From Synechococcus sp. CCY 9618 (GTDB lineage Bacteria > Cyanobacteriota > Cyanobacteriia > PCC-6307 > Cyanobiaceae): 64,000 nucleotides of DNA. Position numbers and translations under genes: made by a program. The notes under the pieces were generated by a model. It made no database searches, was not told the DNA's origin, and saw only the letters and a list, made by a program, of their open reading frames with translations. Where the stretch lies: NCBI RefSeq assembly GCF_019038415.1, contig NZ_JAFKRG010000035.1:1-64000 (forward strand). Direction: 5' to 3'. Of this stretch, positions 46,334-56,395 are shown in pieces. Numbering within the stretch: position 1 is the first letter of the stretch; every line of letters starts with the position of its first letter.

Positions 46334-48118
46334 ATGGCCCCCAACGATCTCATGCGTCGCACAAAGATCGTGGCCACGATCGGACCCGCCACCGAATCCC
46401 CGGAGGTGCTTCGGCAGCTGATCCGGGCCGGCGCCACCACCTTCCGGCTCAACTTCTCCCACGGCGATCACAGTGACCACGCCGACCGGATCGCCATCAT
46501 CCGCCAGGTGGCCCACGAGCTCGGCGTCCACATCGGCATCCTCCAGGACCTGCAGGGCCCCAAGATCCGTCTGGGCCGTTTCCAGGCCGGACCCATCACC
46601 CTGGCCAAGGGAGACTCCTTTTCGCTGACCTCCCGGGCCGTCAACTGCGACCACACCATCGCCACGGTCACCTACGACCGACTCGCGGACGAGGTGAGCC
46701 TTGGCAGCCGCATCCTGCTTGATGACGGCCGCGTCGAGATGCGGGTGGAGGAGGTGGACGGCCCGGGCCAGACCCTGAAGTGCCAGGTGACCGTGGGCGG
46801 GGTGCTCTCCAACAACAAGGGGGTCAACTTTCCCGACGTGCAGCTTTCGATCCGGGCCCTGACCCCCAAGGACCGCCGCGACCTGGCTTTCGGCCTGCAG
46901 CAGGGCGTCGACTGGGTGGCGCTGAGCTTCGTGCGCAATCCCTCCGACATGCTGGAGATCCGGGAACTGATCCGCAGCCAGGGCCACAACACGCCGGTGG
47001 TGGCCAAGATCGAGAAGTTCGAGGCCATCGACTCCATCGATGCGATCCTGCCTCTCTGCGACGGCGTGATGGTCGCCCGGGGAGACCTCGGGGTGGAGAT
47101 GCCGGCCGAGGAAGTGCCATTGCTGCAGAAGGAACTGATCCGCAAGGCCAACAGTCTCGGCATCCCGATCATCACCGCCACCCAGATGCTCGATTCGATG
47201 GCCTCCTGTCCCCGGCCCACCCGGGCCGAGGTGAGCGATGTGGCCAACGCCATCCTCGACGGCACCGACGCCGTGATGCTCTCCAACGAGACCGCCGTGG
47301 GCGACTACCCGGTGGAGGCGGTGGCCACCATGGACCAGATCGCCCGCCGGATCGAGCGCGACTACCCCCAGCGGGTGCTGGACAGCCACATGGCCACCAC
47401 CATCCCCAACGCCATCTGCCAGGCGGTCAGCAGCATCGCCCGGCAACTCAACGCCGCGGCGATTCTTCCCCTCACCAAGACAGGCTCCACCGCCCGCAAC
47501 GTCAGCAAGTTCCGTCCCAGCACCCCCATCCTGGCGATCACCGGCGACGTCACGGTGGCCCGCCAGCTGCAGCTGGTCTGGGGCGTCAACCCCCTGCTCA
47601 TCCAGGACGAGGCCAGCAGCAGCCTCACCTTCAGCGTGGCGATGGCTTCGGCCCAGCAGAAGGGATTGCTCGCAGCCGGCGACCTGGTGGTCCAGACCGC
47701 CGGCACCCTGGAGGGGGTCAGCGGCTCCACCGATCTGGTCAAGGTGGGCATCGTCTCGGCCGTGATGGGCCGGGGTGTCGGCATCGGCAGCGGCAGCGTG
47801 AGCGGCAAGGTGCGGCTGGCCAGTTCCCCCGAGGACGCGGCCCGGCTCGAGGCCGGCGAGATCCTGGTGGTGAGGGAAACCAGCGCCGCCTACCTGGAGG
47901 CGATCCGCAAGGCCCGCGGGGTGATCGCCGAGGAGGAGGGTCGCCAGAGCCATGCCGCCGTGATCGCCGAGCGCCTGGGCATCCCCGTGATCGTCGGGGT
48001 GGCCAACGCCACCCTTGAGCTGCGCATGGGGGAGGTGGTGACCCTGGAGGTGCAGGAGGGGGTGGTGCATCGCGGCCCCCAGAGCGCCCATCCCTCGGCC
48101 GTGCCCTCGTTCCTCTAG
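46334..48118 (+). CDS. pyk: Pyruvate kinase
   Basis: Pyk makes ATP and pyruvate from phosphoenolpyruvate. The 594-aa protein has the N-terminal RRTKIVATIGPATES, the active-site MVARGDLGVEMPAEEVP and ITATQMLDSM. A C-terminal phosphohistidine (PEP-utilising enzyme) domain includes EEGRQSHAAVIAERLGIPVIVG. The extra domain is common in cyanobacterial and Bacillus forms. The ATG at 46,334 gives the normal N-terminus. Confidence 0.96.
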   Translation: MAPNDLMRRTKIVATIGPATESPEVLRQLIRAGATTFRLNFSHGDHSDHADRIAIIRQVAHELGVHIGILQDLQGPKIRLGRFQAGPITLAKGDSFSLTSRAVNCDHTIATVTYDRLADEVSLGSRILLDDGRVEMRVEEVDGPGQTLKCQVTVGGVLSNNKGVNFPDVQLSIRALTPKDRRDLAFGLQQGVDWVALSFVRNPSDMLEIRELIRSQGHNTPVVAKIEKFEAIDSIDAILPLCDGVMVARGDLGVEMPAEEVPLLQKELIRKANSLGIPIITATQMLDSMASCPRPTRAEVSDVANAILDGTDAVMLSNETAVGDYPVEAVATMDQIARRIERDYPQRVLDSHMATTIPNAICQAVSSIARQLNAAAILPLTKTGSTARNVSKFRPSTPILAITGDVTVARQLQLVWGVNPLLIQDEASSSLTFSVAMASAQQKGLLAAGDLVVQTAGTLEGVSGSTDLVKVGIVSAVMGRGVGIGSGSVSGKVRLASSPEDAARLEAGEILVVRETSAAYLEAIRKARGVIAEEEGRQSHAAVIAERLGIPVIVGVANATLELRMGEVVTLEVQEGVVHRGPQSAHPSAVPSFL

Positions 48119-48145
48119 AACCGGGGTTCCACCGGGCCTGCCGCC

Positions 48146-49375
48146 ATGGCCTCCAAGCTGCCGTTCAACGAAACCGTGGGCATGGCGCTGCGGACCCTGC
48201 GCTCCAACCGCCTGCGCAGCCTGCTGACCATGCTCGGCATCGTCATCGGCAACGCCTCGGTGATCACCCTGGTGGGGGTGGGGCGAGGCGCCCAGAACCT
48301 GGCCGAAAGCCAGCTCAGCACCCTCGGCGCCAACGTGCTGTTCGTGGTGCCCGGCAACAACGACACGCGGCGGCAGGGCATCGAGACCCCCCGCACCCTG
48401 GTGCTGGAGGACGCCAAGGCGATCGCCGAGCAGGTGCCGAGCGTGCGTCGGGTCGCCCCCCAGATCACCCTCAACGAGGTGGTGCAGGCCGGGGGATTCA
48501 GTTCCTCGGCCTCGATCTCCGGCATCACGCCCGAATTCCTGCCGGTGCGCAGCTTCGAGGTGGCCCGCGGCCGCTTCATCGACCAGCGGGATCTGCAGGG
48601 AGCCCGCAACGTGGTGGTGATCGGCCCTGACCTGCGTGACAAGCTGCTGCCCACCGGGGAGGCCCTGGGCCGCCAGCTGCGCATCCGCGACAAATCCTTC
48701 GAAGTGATCGGCGTGCTGGCCCCCAAGGGGGCCGTGTTCGGCTCCAACCAGGACGAGAACGCCTACATCCCCCTCAGCACCATGGTGAGCCAGCTGAGCG
48801 GAAGGGATCCCACCTACGGGATCAGCCTCACCTTCATCAGCGTGGAGGCCCGCGACGAGGCGAGCACCGGTGCCGCCGCGTTCCAGATCACCAACCTGCT
48901 GCGCCAGCGCCATCGGCTGCTGCGGGAGGACGATTTCGCGGTGCGCTCCCAGAAGGATGCCCTCACCATCGTCGGCACGATCACCGGTGGGCTGACCCTG
49001 ATGCTGGGGGCCATCGGTGCCGTGTCCCTGCTGGTGGGAGGGATCGGCATCATGAACATCATGCTGGTGTCGGTGAGCGAACGCACCGAGGAGATCGGCC
49101 TGCGCAAGGCCCTCGGCGCCCGCAGCAGCGATGTGCTGCTGCAGTTCCTGGTGGAGTCTCTGGTGCTGGCCAGCCTGGGGGGCGTCATCGGCAGCGGCCT
49201 TGGCCTGGGCACAGTGGCCCTGGTGGCCGCCTTCACGCCCCTTCCGGCCACGATCGAGGCCAGCACCGTGCTGCTGACGGTGGCCCTGTCCGGATCGATC
49301 GGTCTGTTCTTCGGCGTGGTGCCCGCAAGGAGGGCGGCACGGCTGGATCCGATCGCAGCCCTCAGAAGCCTCTGA
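48146..49375 (+). CDS. MacB-like ABC transporter permease
   Basis: The 409-aa FtsX/MacB-type protein has one N-terminal helix (LRSLLTMLGIVIGNASVITL), a large extracytoplasmic domain, and three C-terminal helices starting TGGLTLMLGAIGAVSLLVGG with the conserved ERTEEIGLRKALGAR. Such proteins couple an ATPase to export or lipoprotein handling. No partner ATPase is adjacent. It follows pyk by 27 bp. Confidence 0.9.
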   Translation: MASKLPFNETVGMALRTLRSNRLRSLLTMLGIVIGNASVITLVGVGRGAQNLAESQLSTLGANVLFVVPGNNDTRRQGIETPRTLVLEDAKAIAEQVPSVRRVAPQITLNEVVQAGGFSSSASISGITPEFLPVRSFEVARGRFIDQRDLQGARNVVVIGPDLRDKLLPTGEALGRQLRIRDKSFEVIGVLAPKGAVFGSNQDENAYIPLSTMVSQLSGRDPTYGISLTFISVEARDEASTGAAAFQITNLLRQRHRLLREDDFAVRSQKDALTIVGTITGGLTLMLGAIGAVSLLVGGIGIMNIMLVSVSERTEEIGLRKALGARSSDVLLQFLVESLVLASLGGVIGSGLGLGTVALVAAFTPLPATIEASTVLLTVALSGSIGLFFGVVPARRAARLDPIAALRSL

Positions 49376-49499
49376 CCCCCCTGATGCGCTGCCCAGGGCA
49401 GGATCATGGTTCTTAGCCAGTCCGACGCCGCCGGAGAACGGAAAAAAACATAAAGACTGGCGATCCGTCGCGTCGGTCACCAAATGCCCACAGTGGAGA

Positions 49500-49835
49500 G
49501 TGAGTAGATGGGGAAGAAGCAGCCTCAAGGAAGTGTTGGATCAGTTGTCCCGGACAGAACAGATCGACTGCGGGTATCGGAATGGCTCCGACCGCATGGT
49601 CATCCTGCGCTGCATCGGACCCGATCAGTTCTTCCTCGAGCGTGTCGTCTTCCCTTTCGAATTGCTCACCTTTTTCTGCCCCGACAGCAGTGAGGTGGAG
49701 ATCTGGACGCACGGGCTGGGGGGACCCGAACTGCTCGAGTCGATCGAGGCCCATGACCTGGTCGTGGAATCCGTTCCCCCTCCCGAGCCCACCGTGGGCG
49801 GCATCGACGCCAACCCCTGGTTGCAGGCCAGCTGA
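49500..49835 (+). CDS. DUF1830 family protein
   Basis: The ~111-aa protein matches a cyanobacterial family of unknown function, with core blocks EQIDCGYRNGSDRMVILRCI, FFLERVVFPFELLTF and EVEIWTH. The start is probably the GTG at 49,500, though a later start closer to the conserved core is possible. It lies 72 bp before ftsH. Confidence 0.75.
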   Translation: MSRWGRSSLKEVLDQLSRTEQIDCGYRNGSDRMVILRCIGPDQFFLERVVFPFELLTFFCPDSSEVEIWTHGLGGPELLESIEAHDLVVESVPPPEPTVGGIDANPWLQAS

Positions 49836-49907
49836 TTTCAGGTTGCGGGCGCCGGCGTCCCGGTGACGGGCTCCACAGCCTTAAGGTTGTCAAAAAGCGT
49901 TTCAACC

Positions 49908-51884
49908 ATGAATCAGCGCTGGCGTGTCATTGCCCTCTGGCTTCTGCCGATAGCCGTCGCCCTCTTTCTCGGCTGGCAGTTGCTGGGCTCGGGCGGGCGG
50001 CTCGCGCCAGGCAGCACCGGCGACCTGTCGGCCCCGCGCAACGCCGCCGTGGCGCGCATGAGCTACGGCCGTTTTCTGGATTACGTCGATGCCGGGCGGG
50101 TCACCGCCGTCGATATCTTCGATGGCGGCCGATCCGCGGTGATCGAGGCAGTGGATCCCGACCTCGACAACCGGGTGCAACGGCTCCGGGTCGACCTCCC
50201 CGGCGTGGCCCCGGAGCTGATCAACAAGCTCAAGGATCAGGGGATCAGCTTCGATGTGCATCCCCCGAAAACCACCCCTCCCGCCCTCGGGCTGCTCGGC
50301 AATCTGCTGTTCCCCCTGTTGCTGATCGGCTCGCTGATCTTCCTGGCCCGCCGCTCCTCGGGCATGCCAGGTGGCCCCGGCCAGGCGATGCAGTTCGGCA
50401 AGACCAAGGCCCGCTTCGCCATGGAAGCCGAAACCGGGGTCAAGTTCGATGACGTGGCTGGGGTTGAAGAGGCCAAACAGGACCTCCAGGAGGTGGTCAC
50501 CTTCCTCAAGACTCCCGAACGCTTCACCTCCGTAGGTGCCAAGATTCCACGCGGCGTGCTGCTTGTGGGCCCCCCCGGCACCGGCAAGACGCTGCTGGCC
50601 AAGGCCATTGCCGGCGAGGCCGGGGTGCCCTTTTTCTCCCTTTCCGGCTCCGAGTTCGTCGAGATGTTCGTGGGTGTCGGCGCCAGTCGTGTGCGAGATC
50701 TGTTCAAACGGGCCAAGGAGAACAGCCCCTGTCTGATCTTCATTGATGAAATTGATGCCGTGGGTCGCCAGCGCGGAGCCGGCATCGGCGGCGGCAACGA
50801 CGAAAGGGAGCAGACCCTCAATCAGCTGCTCACCGAAATGGACGGCTTTGAGGGCAACAGCGGCATCATCATCATTGCCGCCACCAACCGTCCCGATGTG
50901 CTCGATTCGGCCCTGATGCGCCCGGGTCGTTTCGATCGCCAGGTCCAGGTGGATGCTCCCGACATCAAGGGCCGTCTTTCGATCCTCAAGGTGCACAGCC
51001 GCAACAAGAAGCTCGCCGACGATGTCTCCCTTGAGATGATCGCCCGCCGCACACCCGGCTTCACCGGCGCCGACCTGGCCAACCTGCTCAACGAGGCGGC
51101 GATCCTCACGGCCAGGCGCCGCAAGGATGCCACCGGCCTGGCAGAGATCGATGACGCCGTCGACCGGATCATCGCCGGGATGGAGGGCAAACCCCTCACC
51201 GACGGTCGCAGCAAGCGCCTGATCGCCTATCACGAAGTGGGCCATGCCCTGGTGGGCACCCTGGTGAAGAACCATGACCCGGTCCAGAAAGTCACCCTGA
51301 TCCCACGGGGTCAGGCCCAGGGCCTCACCTGGTTCGCGCCCGATGAGGAACAGATGCTCGTCAGCCGCGCCCAGCTGCGGGCCCGCATCATGGGCGCCCT
51401 GGGCGGTCGTGCGGCCGAGGATGTGATCTTCGGCCATTCGGAGGTGACCACCGGGGCCGGGGGTGACATCCAGCAGGTCGCTTCGATGGCCCGCCAGATG
51501 GTGACCCGATTCGGCATGAGCGAGCTGGGTCCCATGTCCCTCGAGACCGGTAACCAGGAGGTGTTCCTGGGTCGCGATCTGATGACGCGAAGCGATGTCT
51601 CCGATGCCATCGCCCACAAGATCGATGCGGCCGTTCGCCAAATCGTGCAGAGCTGCTATGTCGACACCGTCAAGCTGGTGGCCGAGCATCGGGCCTGCAT
51701 GGATCGGCTCGTGGAGATGTTGATTGAAAAGGAAAGCCTCGATGGTGATGAGTTCCGGCTGATTGTCTCGGAGTTCGCCACGATCCCCGACAAGGATCGT
51801 TTCTCCCCACTGCTGACGGCCGCCGATTTGCCCCCGTCTCCCCTCCAGGGCTCTGCTGTTCCTGATCCTGCAGAAGCCAGCTGA
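49908..51884 (+). CDS. ftsH: ATP-dependent zinc metalloprotease FtsH
   Basis: This 658-aa membrane protease has two transmembrane helices (residues about 5-22 and 126-145). The AAA domain has Walker A GPPGTGKT near 222-229 and Walker [12 protein letters not shown]. The zinc site is HEVGH near 443. Cyanobacterial FtsH complexes degrade damaged photosystem II D1 protein and other membrane substrates. Which of the usual four paralogues this is cannot be told here. The start at 49,908 places the first helix immediately after a short basic N-terminus. Confidence 0.96.
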   Translation: MNQRWRVIALWLLPIAVALFLGWQLLGSGGRLAPGSTGDLSAPRNAAVARMSYGRFLDYVDAGRVTAVDIFDGGRSAVIEAVDPDLDNRVQRLRVDLPGVAPELINKLKDQGISFDVHPPKTTPPALGLLGNLLFPLLLIGSLIFLARRSSGMPGGPGQAMQFGKTKARFAMEAETGVKFDDVAGVEEAKQDLQEVVTFLKTPERFTSVGAKIPRGVLLVGPPGTGKTLLAKAIAGEAGVPFFSLSGSEFVEMFVGVGASRVRDLFKRAKENSPCLIFIDEIDAVGRQRGAGIGGGNDEREQTLNQLLTEMDGFEGNSGIIIIAATNRPDVLDSALMRPGRFDRQVQVDAPDIKGRLSILKVHSRNKKLADDVSLEMIARRTPGFTGADLANLLNEAAILTARRRKDATGLAEIDDAVDRIIAGMEGKPLTDGRSKRLIAYHEVGHALVGTLVKNHDPVQKVTLIPRGQAQGLTWFAPDEEQMLVSRAQLRARIMGALGGRAAEDVIFGHSEVTTGAGGDIQQVASMARQMVTRFGMSELGPMSLETGNQEVFLGRDLMTRSDVSDAIAHKIDAAVRQIVQSCYVDTVKLVAEHRACMDRLVEMLIEKESLDGDEFRLIVSEFATIPDKDRFSPLLTAADLPPSPLQGSAVPDPAEAS

Positions 51885-51939
51885 AGTCTTTTCTTCGGCC
51901 CGCGTCCCGATTGCTTCGAATCTGTATCACTTATGTCCG

Positions 51940-51966
51940 GGGTCTGCAGATGGCAGGCCCTTTTTT
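51940..51966 (+). terminator. Rho-independent terminator after ftsH
   Basis: GGGTCTGC pairs with GCAGGCCC (one G-T pair) around a 5-nt loop and is followed by six T. It ends about 80 bp after the ftsH stop. Confidence 0.8.
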
Positions 51967-52034
51967 CATGCCTCGCCCGCTGTGCCGACGGCCAGCTCCC
52001 GCGGCTGGGGAGAGGCAGAACCGTCCGGAGCATC

Positions 52035-52058
52035 AAAAAGCCGGCTGGAAGCCGGCTT
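52035..52058 (-). terminator. Rho-independent terminator after clpP
   Basis: On the minus strand AGCCGGC and GCCGGCT form a 7-bp stem with a 5-nt loop, followed by a run of five T. It lies about 75 bp beyond the clpP stop. Confidence 0.8.
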
Positions 52059-52133
52059 CATTTCCTTGACTGCGTGTCATGGGAACACCCCATGGCCTGT
52101 TCATCAAGGAGCTCTCCTGACCGGGGGAAGGCT

Positions 52134-52730
52134 TCAGACCGGTCGCACAGGGCGCTTCTCGATCACCTTGTCGATCAGTCCGTAGGCCATGGCTTCTGCA
52201 GGAGACATGAAGAAGTCCCGATCGGTGTCGATCTGGATCTGCGCCAGGTCCTGACCGGTGCGTTCAGCCAGTTCCCTGTTCAGCTTGTCCTTCAGGTAGA
52301 GGATCTCGTCGGCCTGGATACGGATGTCGCTGGCCTGGCCCCTGGCGCCCCCGAGGGGCTGGTGGATCATGATCCGGGAGTGGGTGAGACTGCTGCGCTT
52401 GCCCTTGGCACCGGCACAGAGGAGGAAAGCACCCATGCTGGCCGCAAGGCCGACACACACGGTCTGCACATCGGGCTTGATGTGCTGCATGGTGTCAAAG
52501 ATACCCAGCCCATCATAGACGGAACCTCCGGGGGAATTCACATAGAGAAAGATATCCTTGTCGGGGTCTTCGGCCTCCAGAAAGAGAAGCTGAGCCACCA
52601 CGCGGTTGGCGGACTCCGCGGTGACCGGTTCGCCCAGAAAGATGATCCTCTCCCGTAACAGACGGGAATAGATGTCGAAGGCCCTCTCTCCACGACCCGA
52701 CTCTTCGATGACGATCGGGATCATGGGCAC
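52134..52730 (-). CDS. clpP: ATP-dependent Clp protease proteolytic subunit
   Basis: ClpP forms the proteolytic chamber used with ClpC or ClpX. The 198-aa protein has the full Ser-His-Asp triad: S98 in [10 protein letters not shown]123 in MIHQPLGG and D172 in DTDRDFF. The start may be 52,730 or the ATG two codons later ([10 protein letters not shown]). Cyanobacteria have several ClpP/ClpR proteins; a complete triad makes this a true ClpP. It is divergent from thf1. Confidence 0.96.
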   Translation of the reverse strand: MPMIPIVIEESGRGERAFDIYSRLLRERIIFLGEPVTAESANRVVAQLLFLEAEDPDKDIFLYVNSPGGSVYDGLGIFDTMQHIKPDVQTVCVGLAASMGAFLLCAGAKGKRSSLTHSRIMIHQPLGGARGQASDIRIQADEILYLKDKLNRELAERTGQDLAQIQIDTDRDFFMSPAEAMAYGLIDKVIEKRPVRPV

Positions 52731-52819
52731 CAGGCAGACGTTTGGAACGATCTTACCCAGGCGCTGATCGGGACGAGTGCCTGCAGCGCTAAGGTCGCAG
52801 CAATGAAGATTCGAACCGC

Positions 52820-53515
52820 GTGAGCGCTGCTCTCACCGTCGCCGACAGCAAGCGTGCCTTCCACGGCGCCTTCCCCCATGTCATCGGCCCCCTCTACCGG
52901 CGGATGGTTGATGAGTTGCTGGTGGAACTCCACCTGCTCAGCCGCCAGAAGGGCTTCCAGAGTGATCCCCTGTTCGCCGTCGGGCTTGTGCAGGTGTTCG
53001 ACGGCTTCGCCCGCGGCTACCGCCCCGATGAGCAGAAGGCTCCTCTGTTCGAAGCCCTGTGCGCCTCCTCGGGATTCGACGGCCCCGAGCTGCGTCGTCA
53101 GGCCGCCGAAGCGCTGGCGGCCATGGGACGCCACAGCCAGCAGGAGGTGCGTCAGTGGATCGAGCACCAGGGGGAAGGTGCCCCCCACCCGGTGTCGACT
53201 GCCCTGGCCAGCATCCGACGGCCGCATTTCCACTACTCCCGGCTGATGGCCGTGGGCCTGCTGGCTCTGCTGGAACAGGCTCTCGCCGATGACGCCATGG
53301 AGCCCCTGGCCCTGCGCCAGCTCGCCCATGACATCGGCGAGTCGATCGGCCTGCTGCGCGAGCGGCTGGACAAGGACCTGTCCCTTTATGCGAGCAACCT
53401 GGAGAAGATGTCCATGGCAGTGGAACTGATGGAGGAGACCGTGGCGGCTGAACGGCGCCGCCGGGAGCGGCAGGAACTCACCGGTTCACCCGAAGGCGTC
53501 CCCACAGCCGGCTGA
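52820..53515 (+). CDS. thf1: Thylakoid formation protein Thf1/Psb29
   Basis: Thf1 (Psb29) is found in oxygenic phototrophs and supports photosystem II biogenesis and repair, including FtsH accumulation. The 231-aa protein matches the family with [47 protein letters not shown] and [17 protein letters not shown], then a C-terminal coiled coil. The start is a GTG at 52,820. Its end overlaps the convergent DUF3352 gene by 38 bp. Its closeness to ftsH and clpP fits a protein-quality-control cluster. Confidence 0.92.
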   Translation: MSAALTVADSKRAFHGAFPHVIGPLYRRMVDELLVELHLLSRQKGFQSDPLFAVGLVQVFDGFARGYRPDEQKAPLFEALCASSGFDGPELRRQAAEALAAMGRHSQQEVRQWIEHQGEGAPHPVSTALASIRRPHFHYSRLMAVGLLALLEQALADDAMEPLALRQLAHDIGESIGLLRERLDKDLSLYASNLEKMSMAVELMEETVAAERRRRERQELTGSPEGVPTAG

Positions 53516-54836
53516 CTCCAGCGCTTCGCCCCCCGGGTTGGAGCGGTGCCGCTTCCATCCAGAGCTGGTCGGAGCGGCGCACCAGTTCGGGCATCTGCTC
53601 GGGAAGCAGCCCCAGCAGGTCGAGGGCCTGGGGACGGACCTGCATCCGCAGCGCTCCGTCCCCGGAAGCCTGATCCCCCGTGGTGGTGGTGACGATGGGA
53701 GCCCCCCGGGAGGGGACGGGGCCGAGGAAGAGCTGCAGCTGGGGGGTGGGTCCGGTTTCGCCGATCCACCGCCAGCCGCCCAGCACCACTCCGTCCTTGC
53801 GGCGCCAGGCGGCGGGGGCCGCAGAGGCCTGCTCCAGGTCCTGGGCCTGGAGCGAACGGGCCAGCCCTGCCAGGAGCTGGCGCCAGCCCTGCCGGTCGTT
53901 GCCAACCGCCACCTGAAGTTCCAGGGAGGCCTGAAAGGGGCCGCTCGCCTGGGGCAGGAGTCGCAGCCGGAAGGGAGAGCGCCGCAGCAGGGCCAGGCCC
54001 CTGGTGTCGATGCCGTAACGGGCCGCCAGTGGATCCCGGATCAGCTGGCGTGACAGCAATCCCCGGAACAGCTGCTCAAGGGAGGAACCCTGCAGTTCCA
54101 GCAGGACATCCGCCGGCAGCGGCGCCAGGGATGGGGCCGTCTCGCGGGAACCGGTCGGGACCATCGACCCCGTTCCGGCGCTGGCACGGGTCGCCGCTTC
54201 CCCCTGCCACCGGACTCCTTCAGAATCGAGGCCGAGGGAGAGGCACCCCTCCTGATAGGCCTCCAGCAGCGGGGCCACCTGGCCCACCAGCACACCCAGG
54301 CCGGCCGCGTTCCAGAACACCCCCTGGCCGTTCTCCAGGCGCGGCAGGCAGGCGTTGTAGAGCCCTCGTCCGGCACGCTGTTCGGGGCGGAGCTGGTCCC
54401 TGAGCAGGCGACGGGAGAGGGGATCGGGAGCCACCACCAGCAGGTTGCCCACCCGCAGGCCATTGGCGGGGAGGGGTCTCTGCTCGCCCTCCCCGGCGGG
54501 GTCCTGCACCGCCAGGTAGGCGGCCCCATCGGTGTGCATCCCCCAGAACTGCCACCAGAGGCGTCGCTGCTGCCGCCACAGGCGGGGGGCCAGGTCCTCG
54601 CCGAGGCGCTGCCTCCAGAGGGCCGGCACGGGACGCTCCGGACTGGCCGGGAAGCTCTGCAGCAGGCTCGCCGTCGCCATCAGCTGTTCCAGACCCTGGG
54701 CCCTGGGCCGGGGCCAGCGCCAGAGGGCAAGACTCGGCAGCAGCAGCAGCAGCAGCAGCGTGGCGGTGGTCAGCGGCAACGGGAGCCTGACCCGTGGGAG
54801 CCGGGGCAGCCGCAGCAGATCGGGCAGGCGGCTCAT
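53478..54836 (-). CDS. DUF3352-like membrane-anchored protein
   Basis: The 452-aa protein has one N-terminal membrane anchor (LTTATLLLLLLLPSLALW) and a large soluble domain rich in Leu/Gln/Arg, with no catalytic motif visible. Blocks such as WEA/LAPLPADVLLELQG and a repeated half-domain pattern recall the cyanobacterial DUF3352 family. Function unknown. The start at 54,836 overlaps the cofH stop by ATGA. The frame is open upstream, but only antisense-like text is found there. Confidence 0.65.
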   Translation of the reverse strand: MSRLPDLLRLPRLPRVRLPLPLTTATLLLLLLLPSLALWRWPRPRAQGLEQLMATASLLQSFPASPERPVPALWRQRLGEDLAPRLWRQQRRLWWQFWGMHTDGAAYLAVQDPAGEGEQRPLPANGLRVGNLLVVAPDPLSRRLLRDQLRPEQRAGRGLYNACLPRLENGQGVFWNAAGLGVLVGQVAPLLEAYQEGCLSLGLDSEGVRWQGEAATRASAGTGSMVPTGSRETAPSLAPLPADVLLELQGSSLEQLFRGLLSRQLIRDPLAARYGIDTRGLALLRRSPFRLRLLPQASGPFQASLELQVAVGNDRQGWRQLLAGLARSLQAQDLEQASAAPAAWRRKDGVVLGGWRWIGETGPTPQLQLFLGPVPSRGAPIVTTTTGDQASGDGALRMQVRPQALDLLGLLPEQMPELVRRSDQLWMEAAPLQPGGRSAGVSRLWGRLRVNR

Positions 54837-56137
54837 GGGTTCGCCGTTTCGGCCCGACCGTAGAGGGTGGTGCGCTGCAGCGCCGGTCGCCCCAGCCGGG
54901 CGGCGGCGGCCCGCAGGGTGGCGGGTGTCTGGCGGGTACCGCCGAGGGCTCCTGCCATGGTGGTGATGTGCTCCTCCATGAGGGTGCCGCCCAGATCGTC
55001 GCAGCCCCAGCGCAGGGCCTCGGCTGCCACCGGCAGGGTGAGCTTCACCCAGCTGGGCTGGTGATGGACAAACCAGGATCCGAGCAGCAACCGGCACTGG
55101 GCCGTGAGGGCAAGCATGGCGGCAGGGTCGGGCTGATCACGCCCCACCTTCCGCCGCAGGGGAGCCGGGGCCGCCGCTCCCACGAACGGCAGCAGCACGA
55201 ACTCGCTGAAGCCGGGCAGTCCGCGGCGGTGGGCGTCTTGCTGCACGGCCACCAGGGTGAGCAGGTGGGCGGCCCGATCGGCGGCACTCTCCAGATGACC
55301 GGCCATCAGCGTGGCCGTGGTGGCCAGCCGCTGCCTGTGCACCTGCAGAATCACGGCCACCCAGGCACGGGCGGAGAGCTTTTCGGGGCAGATCAGGCGT
55401 CGCACCGGATCGCTGAGCACTTCGGCAGCCGTCCCCGGCACGGAGCCGAGACCCGCCGCCTGGAGCTCGACCAGGACCCGATCGAGGGGCAGTCCGTCGC
55501 GCTCGGCGATGAAGAGGAGCTCCTGGGGAGAGAAGGCATGCAGATGGATCCCCGGCGCCGCCTGCCGGAGCCGCAGCAGCAGATCGACGGCGAAGGCCAG
55601 GTGGCTGCCGCCCAGCTGGGCCTCCGGATCGAGACCGGCCTGCAGACAGAGCTCGGTGGCCCCGACCCGCTGGGCCTCCGCCGCCCGCCCCTCCAGCTCC
55701 TGCAGTGGGAGCCGGTAGGCACCAGGGGTGTCCCCGTCCCTGCGGAAGGCACAGAAATGACAGCGCAGCACGCAGTGGTTACTGGTGTTGAGATTGCGGT
55801 TGACGACAAAGGTGACCCCATCGCCCACCAGGGAGCGGCGCAGGGCATCGGCGGCGCTGCGCAGTTGCTCCCGTTCACCACCCCGTTCGAGCAGGGCCAG
55901 GGCCAGACCGGGCAGATCACTCTGCTGCAGAGACGCAGACCCATCCCCGGCCAGCTTGGTGTGCGCCGCATCCAGGGAGGCGACGAGAGAGGACAGCGGC
56001 AGCCCCCGGAAAGGGCCCGCACGCTCGGGGAGCGGGGGCGGCTGCAACAGCGTTCCGGCGTCCTCCCAGGCCTCGGGGGAGAGGCTCACGAACGGGAGCG
56101 GCCTTCCTGCGCCCTGCGGCGACGCTTGTCGCGCCAT
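54833..56137 (-). CDS. cofH: FO synthase subunit 2 (radical SAM, CofH)
   Basis: CofH joins tyrosine to the ribityl-uracil precursor on the way to 7,8-didemethyl-8-hydroxy-5-deazariboflavin (FO), the chromophore of coenzyme F420 and of some photolyases. The 434-aa protein has the radical-SAM cluster CVLRCHFCAF (CxxxCxxC), then GATELCLQAGLDPEAQLGG and LPGFSEFVLLPFVG. In cyanobacteria FO most likely serves DNA photolyase. cofG is not in the window. The start lies inside the 3' end of a small membrane-protein gene. Confidence 0.92.
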   Translation of the reverse strand: MARQASPQGAGRPLPFVSLSPEAWEDAGTLLQPPPLPERAGPFRGLPLSSLVASLDAAHTKLAGDGSASLQQSDLPGLALALLERGGEREQLRSAADALRRSLVGDGVTFVVNRNLNTSNHCVLRCHFCAFRRDGDTPGAYRLPLQELEGRAAEAQRVGATELCLQAGLDPEAQLGGSHLAFAVDLLLRLRQAAPGIHLHAFSPQELLFIAERDGLPLDRVLVELQAAGLGSVPGTAAEVLSDPVRRLICPEKLSARAWVAVILQVHRQRLATTATLMAGHLESAADRAAHLLTLVAVQQDAHRRGLPGFSEFVLLPFVGAAAPAPLRRKVGRDQPDPAAMLALTAQCRLLLGSWFVHHQPSWVKLTLPVAAEALRWGCDDLGGTLMEEHITTMAGALGGTRQTPATLRAAAARLGRPALQRTTLYGRAETANP

Positions 56138-56253
56138 TCCACGGTGGAGAGATAGATCACGCCGATGCTGACGAACAGCAACAGGGCGGAAGCGAGGCCC
56201 GCCAGCAGGGTGGTGGTGGGAAAGGCCAGATCAGAAACCGATGCTGTTGTCAC
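56086..56253 (-). CDS. 55-aa single-helix membrane protein overlapping petN and cofH
   Basis: The frame starts with a GTG inside the petN 3' end (22-23 bp overlap) and encodes one membrane helix ([20 protein letters not shown]), then a basic tail ([17 protein letters not shown]). Helix followed by a strongly basic stop-transfer tail is typical of small thylakoid subunits. It overlaps the start of cofH by 52 bp. I do not recognise its family; a b6f- or NDH-1-associated small subunit is possible. Confidence 0.6.
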   Translation of the reverse strand: MTTASVSDLAFPTTTLLAGLASALLLFVSIGVIYLSTVEWRDKRRRRAQEGRSRS

Positions 56254-56332
56254 CGTTGCGGCCCCACACCACCATGGCGATCGAGAACGTGAAGATGGCC
56301 GCCAGGGCAGACCAGCCGAGGGTGATCAACAT
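56231..56332 (-). CDS. petN: Cytochrome b6f complex subunit 8 (PetN)
   Basis: PetN is a tiny single-helix subunit needed for assembly of the cytochrome b6f complex. The 33-aa protein reads [20 protein letters not shown] followed by [13 protein letters not shown], a nearly perfect family match. ATG at 56,332. It heads a compact minus-strand set: petN, small membrane protein, cofH, DUF3352, all overlapping. It is divergent from clpS. Confidence 0.95.
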   Translation of the reverse strand: MLITLGWSALAAIFTFSIAMVVWGRNGDNSIGF

Positions 56333-56395
56333 CGAGCCCGCTTGAGAGATGAACGCATGTTACCTACGCTGGTGACCGGCAGTCACTGGAGGTTC

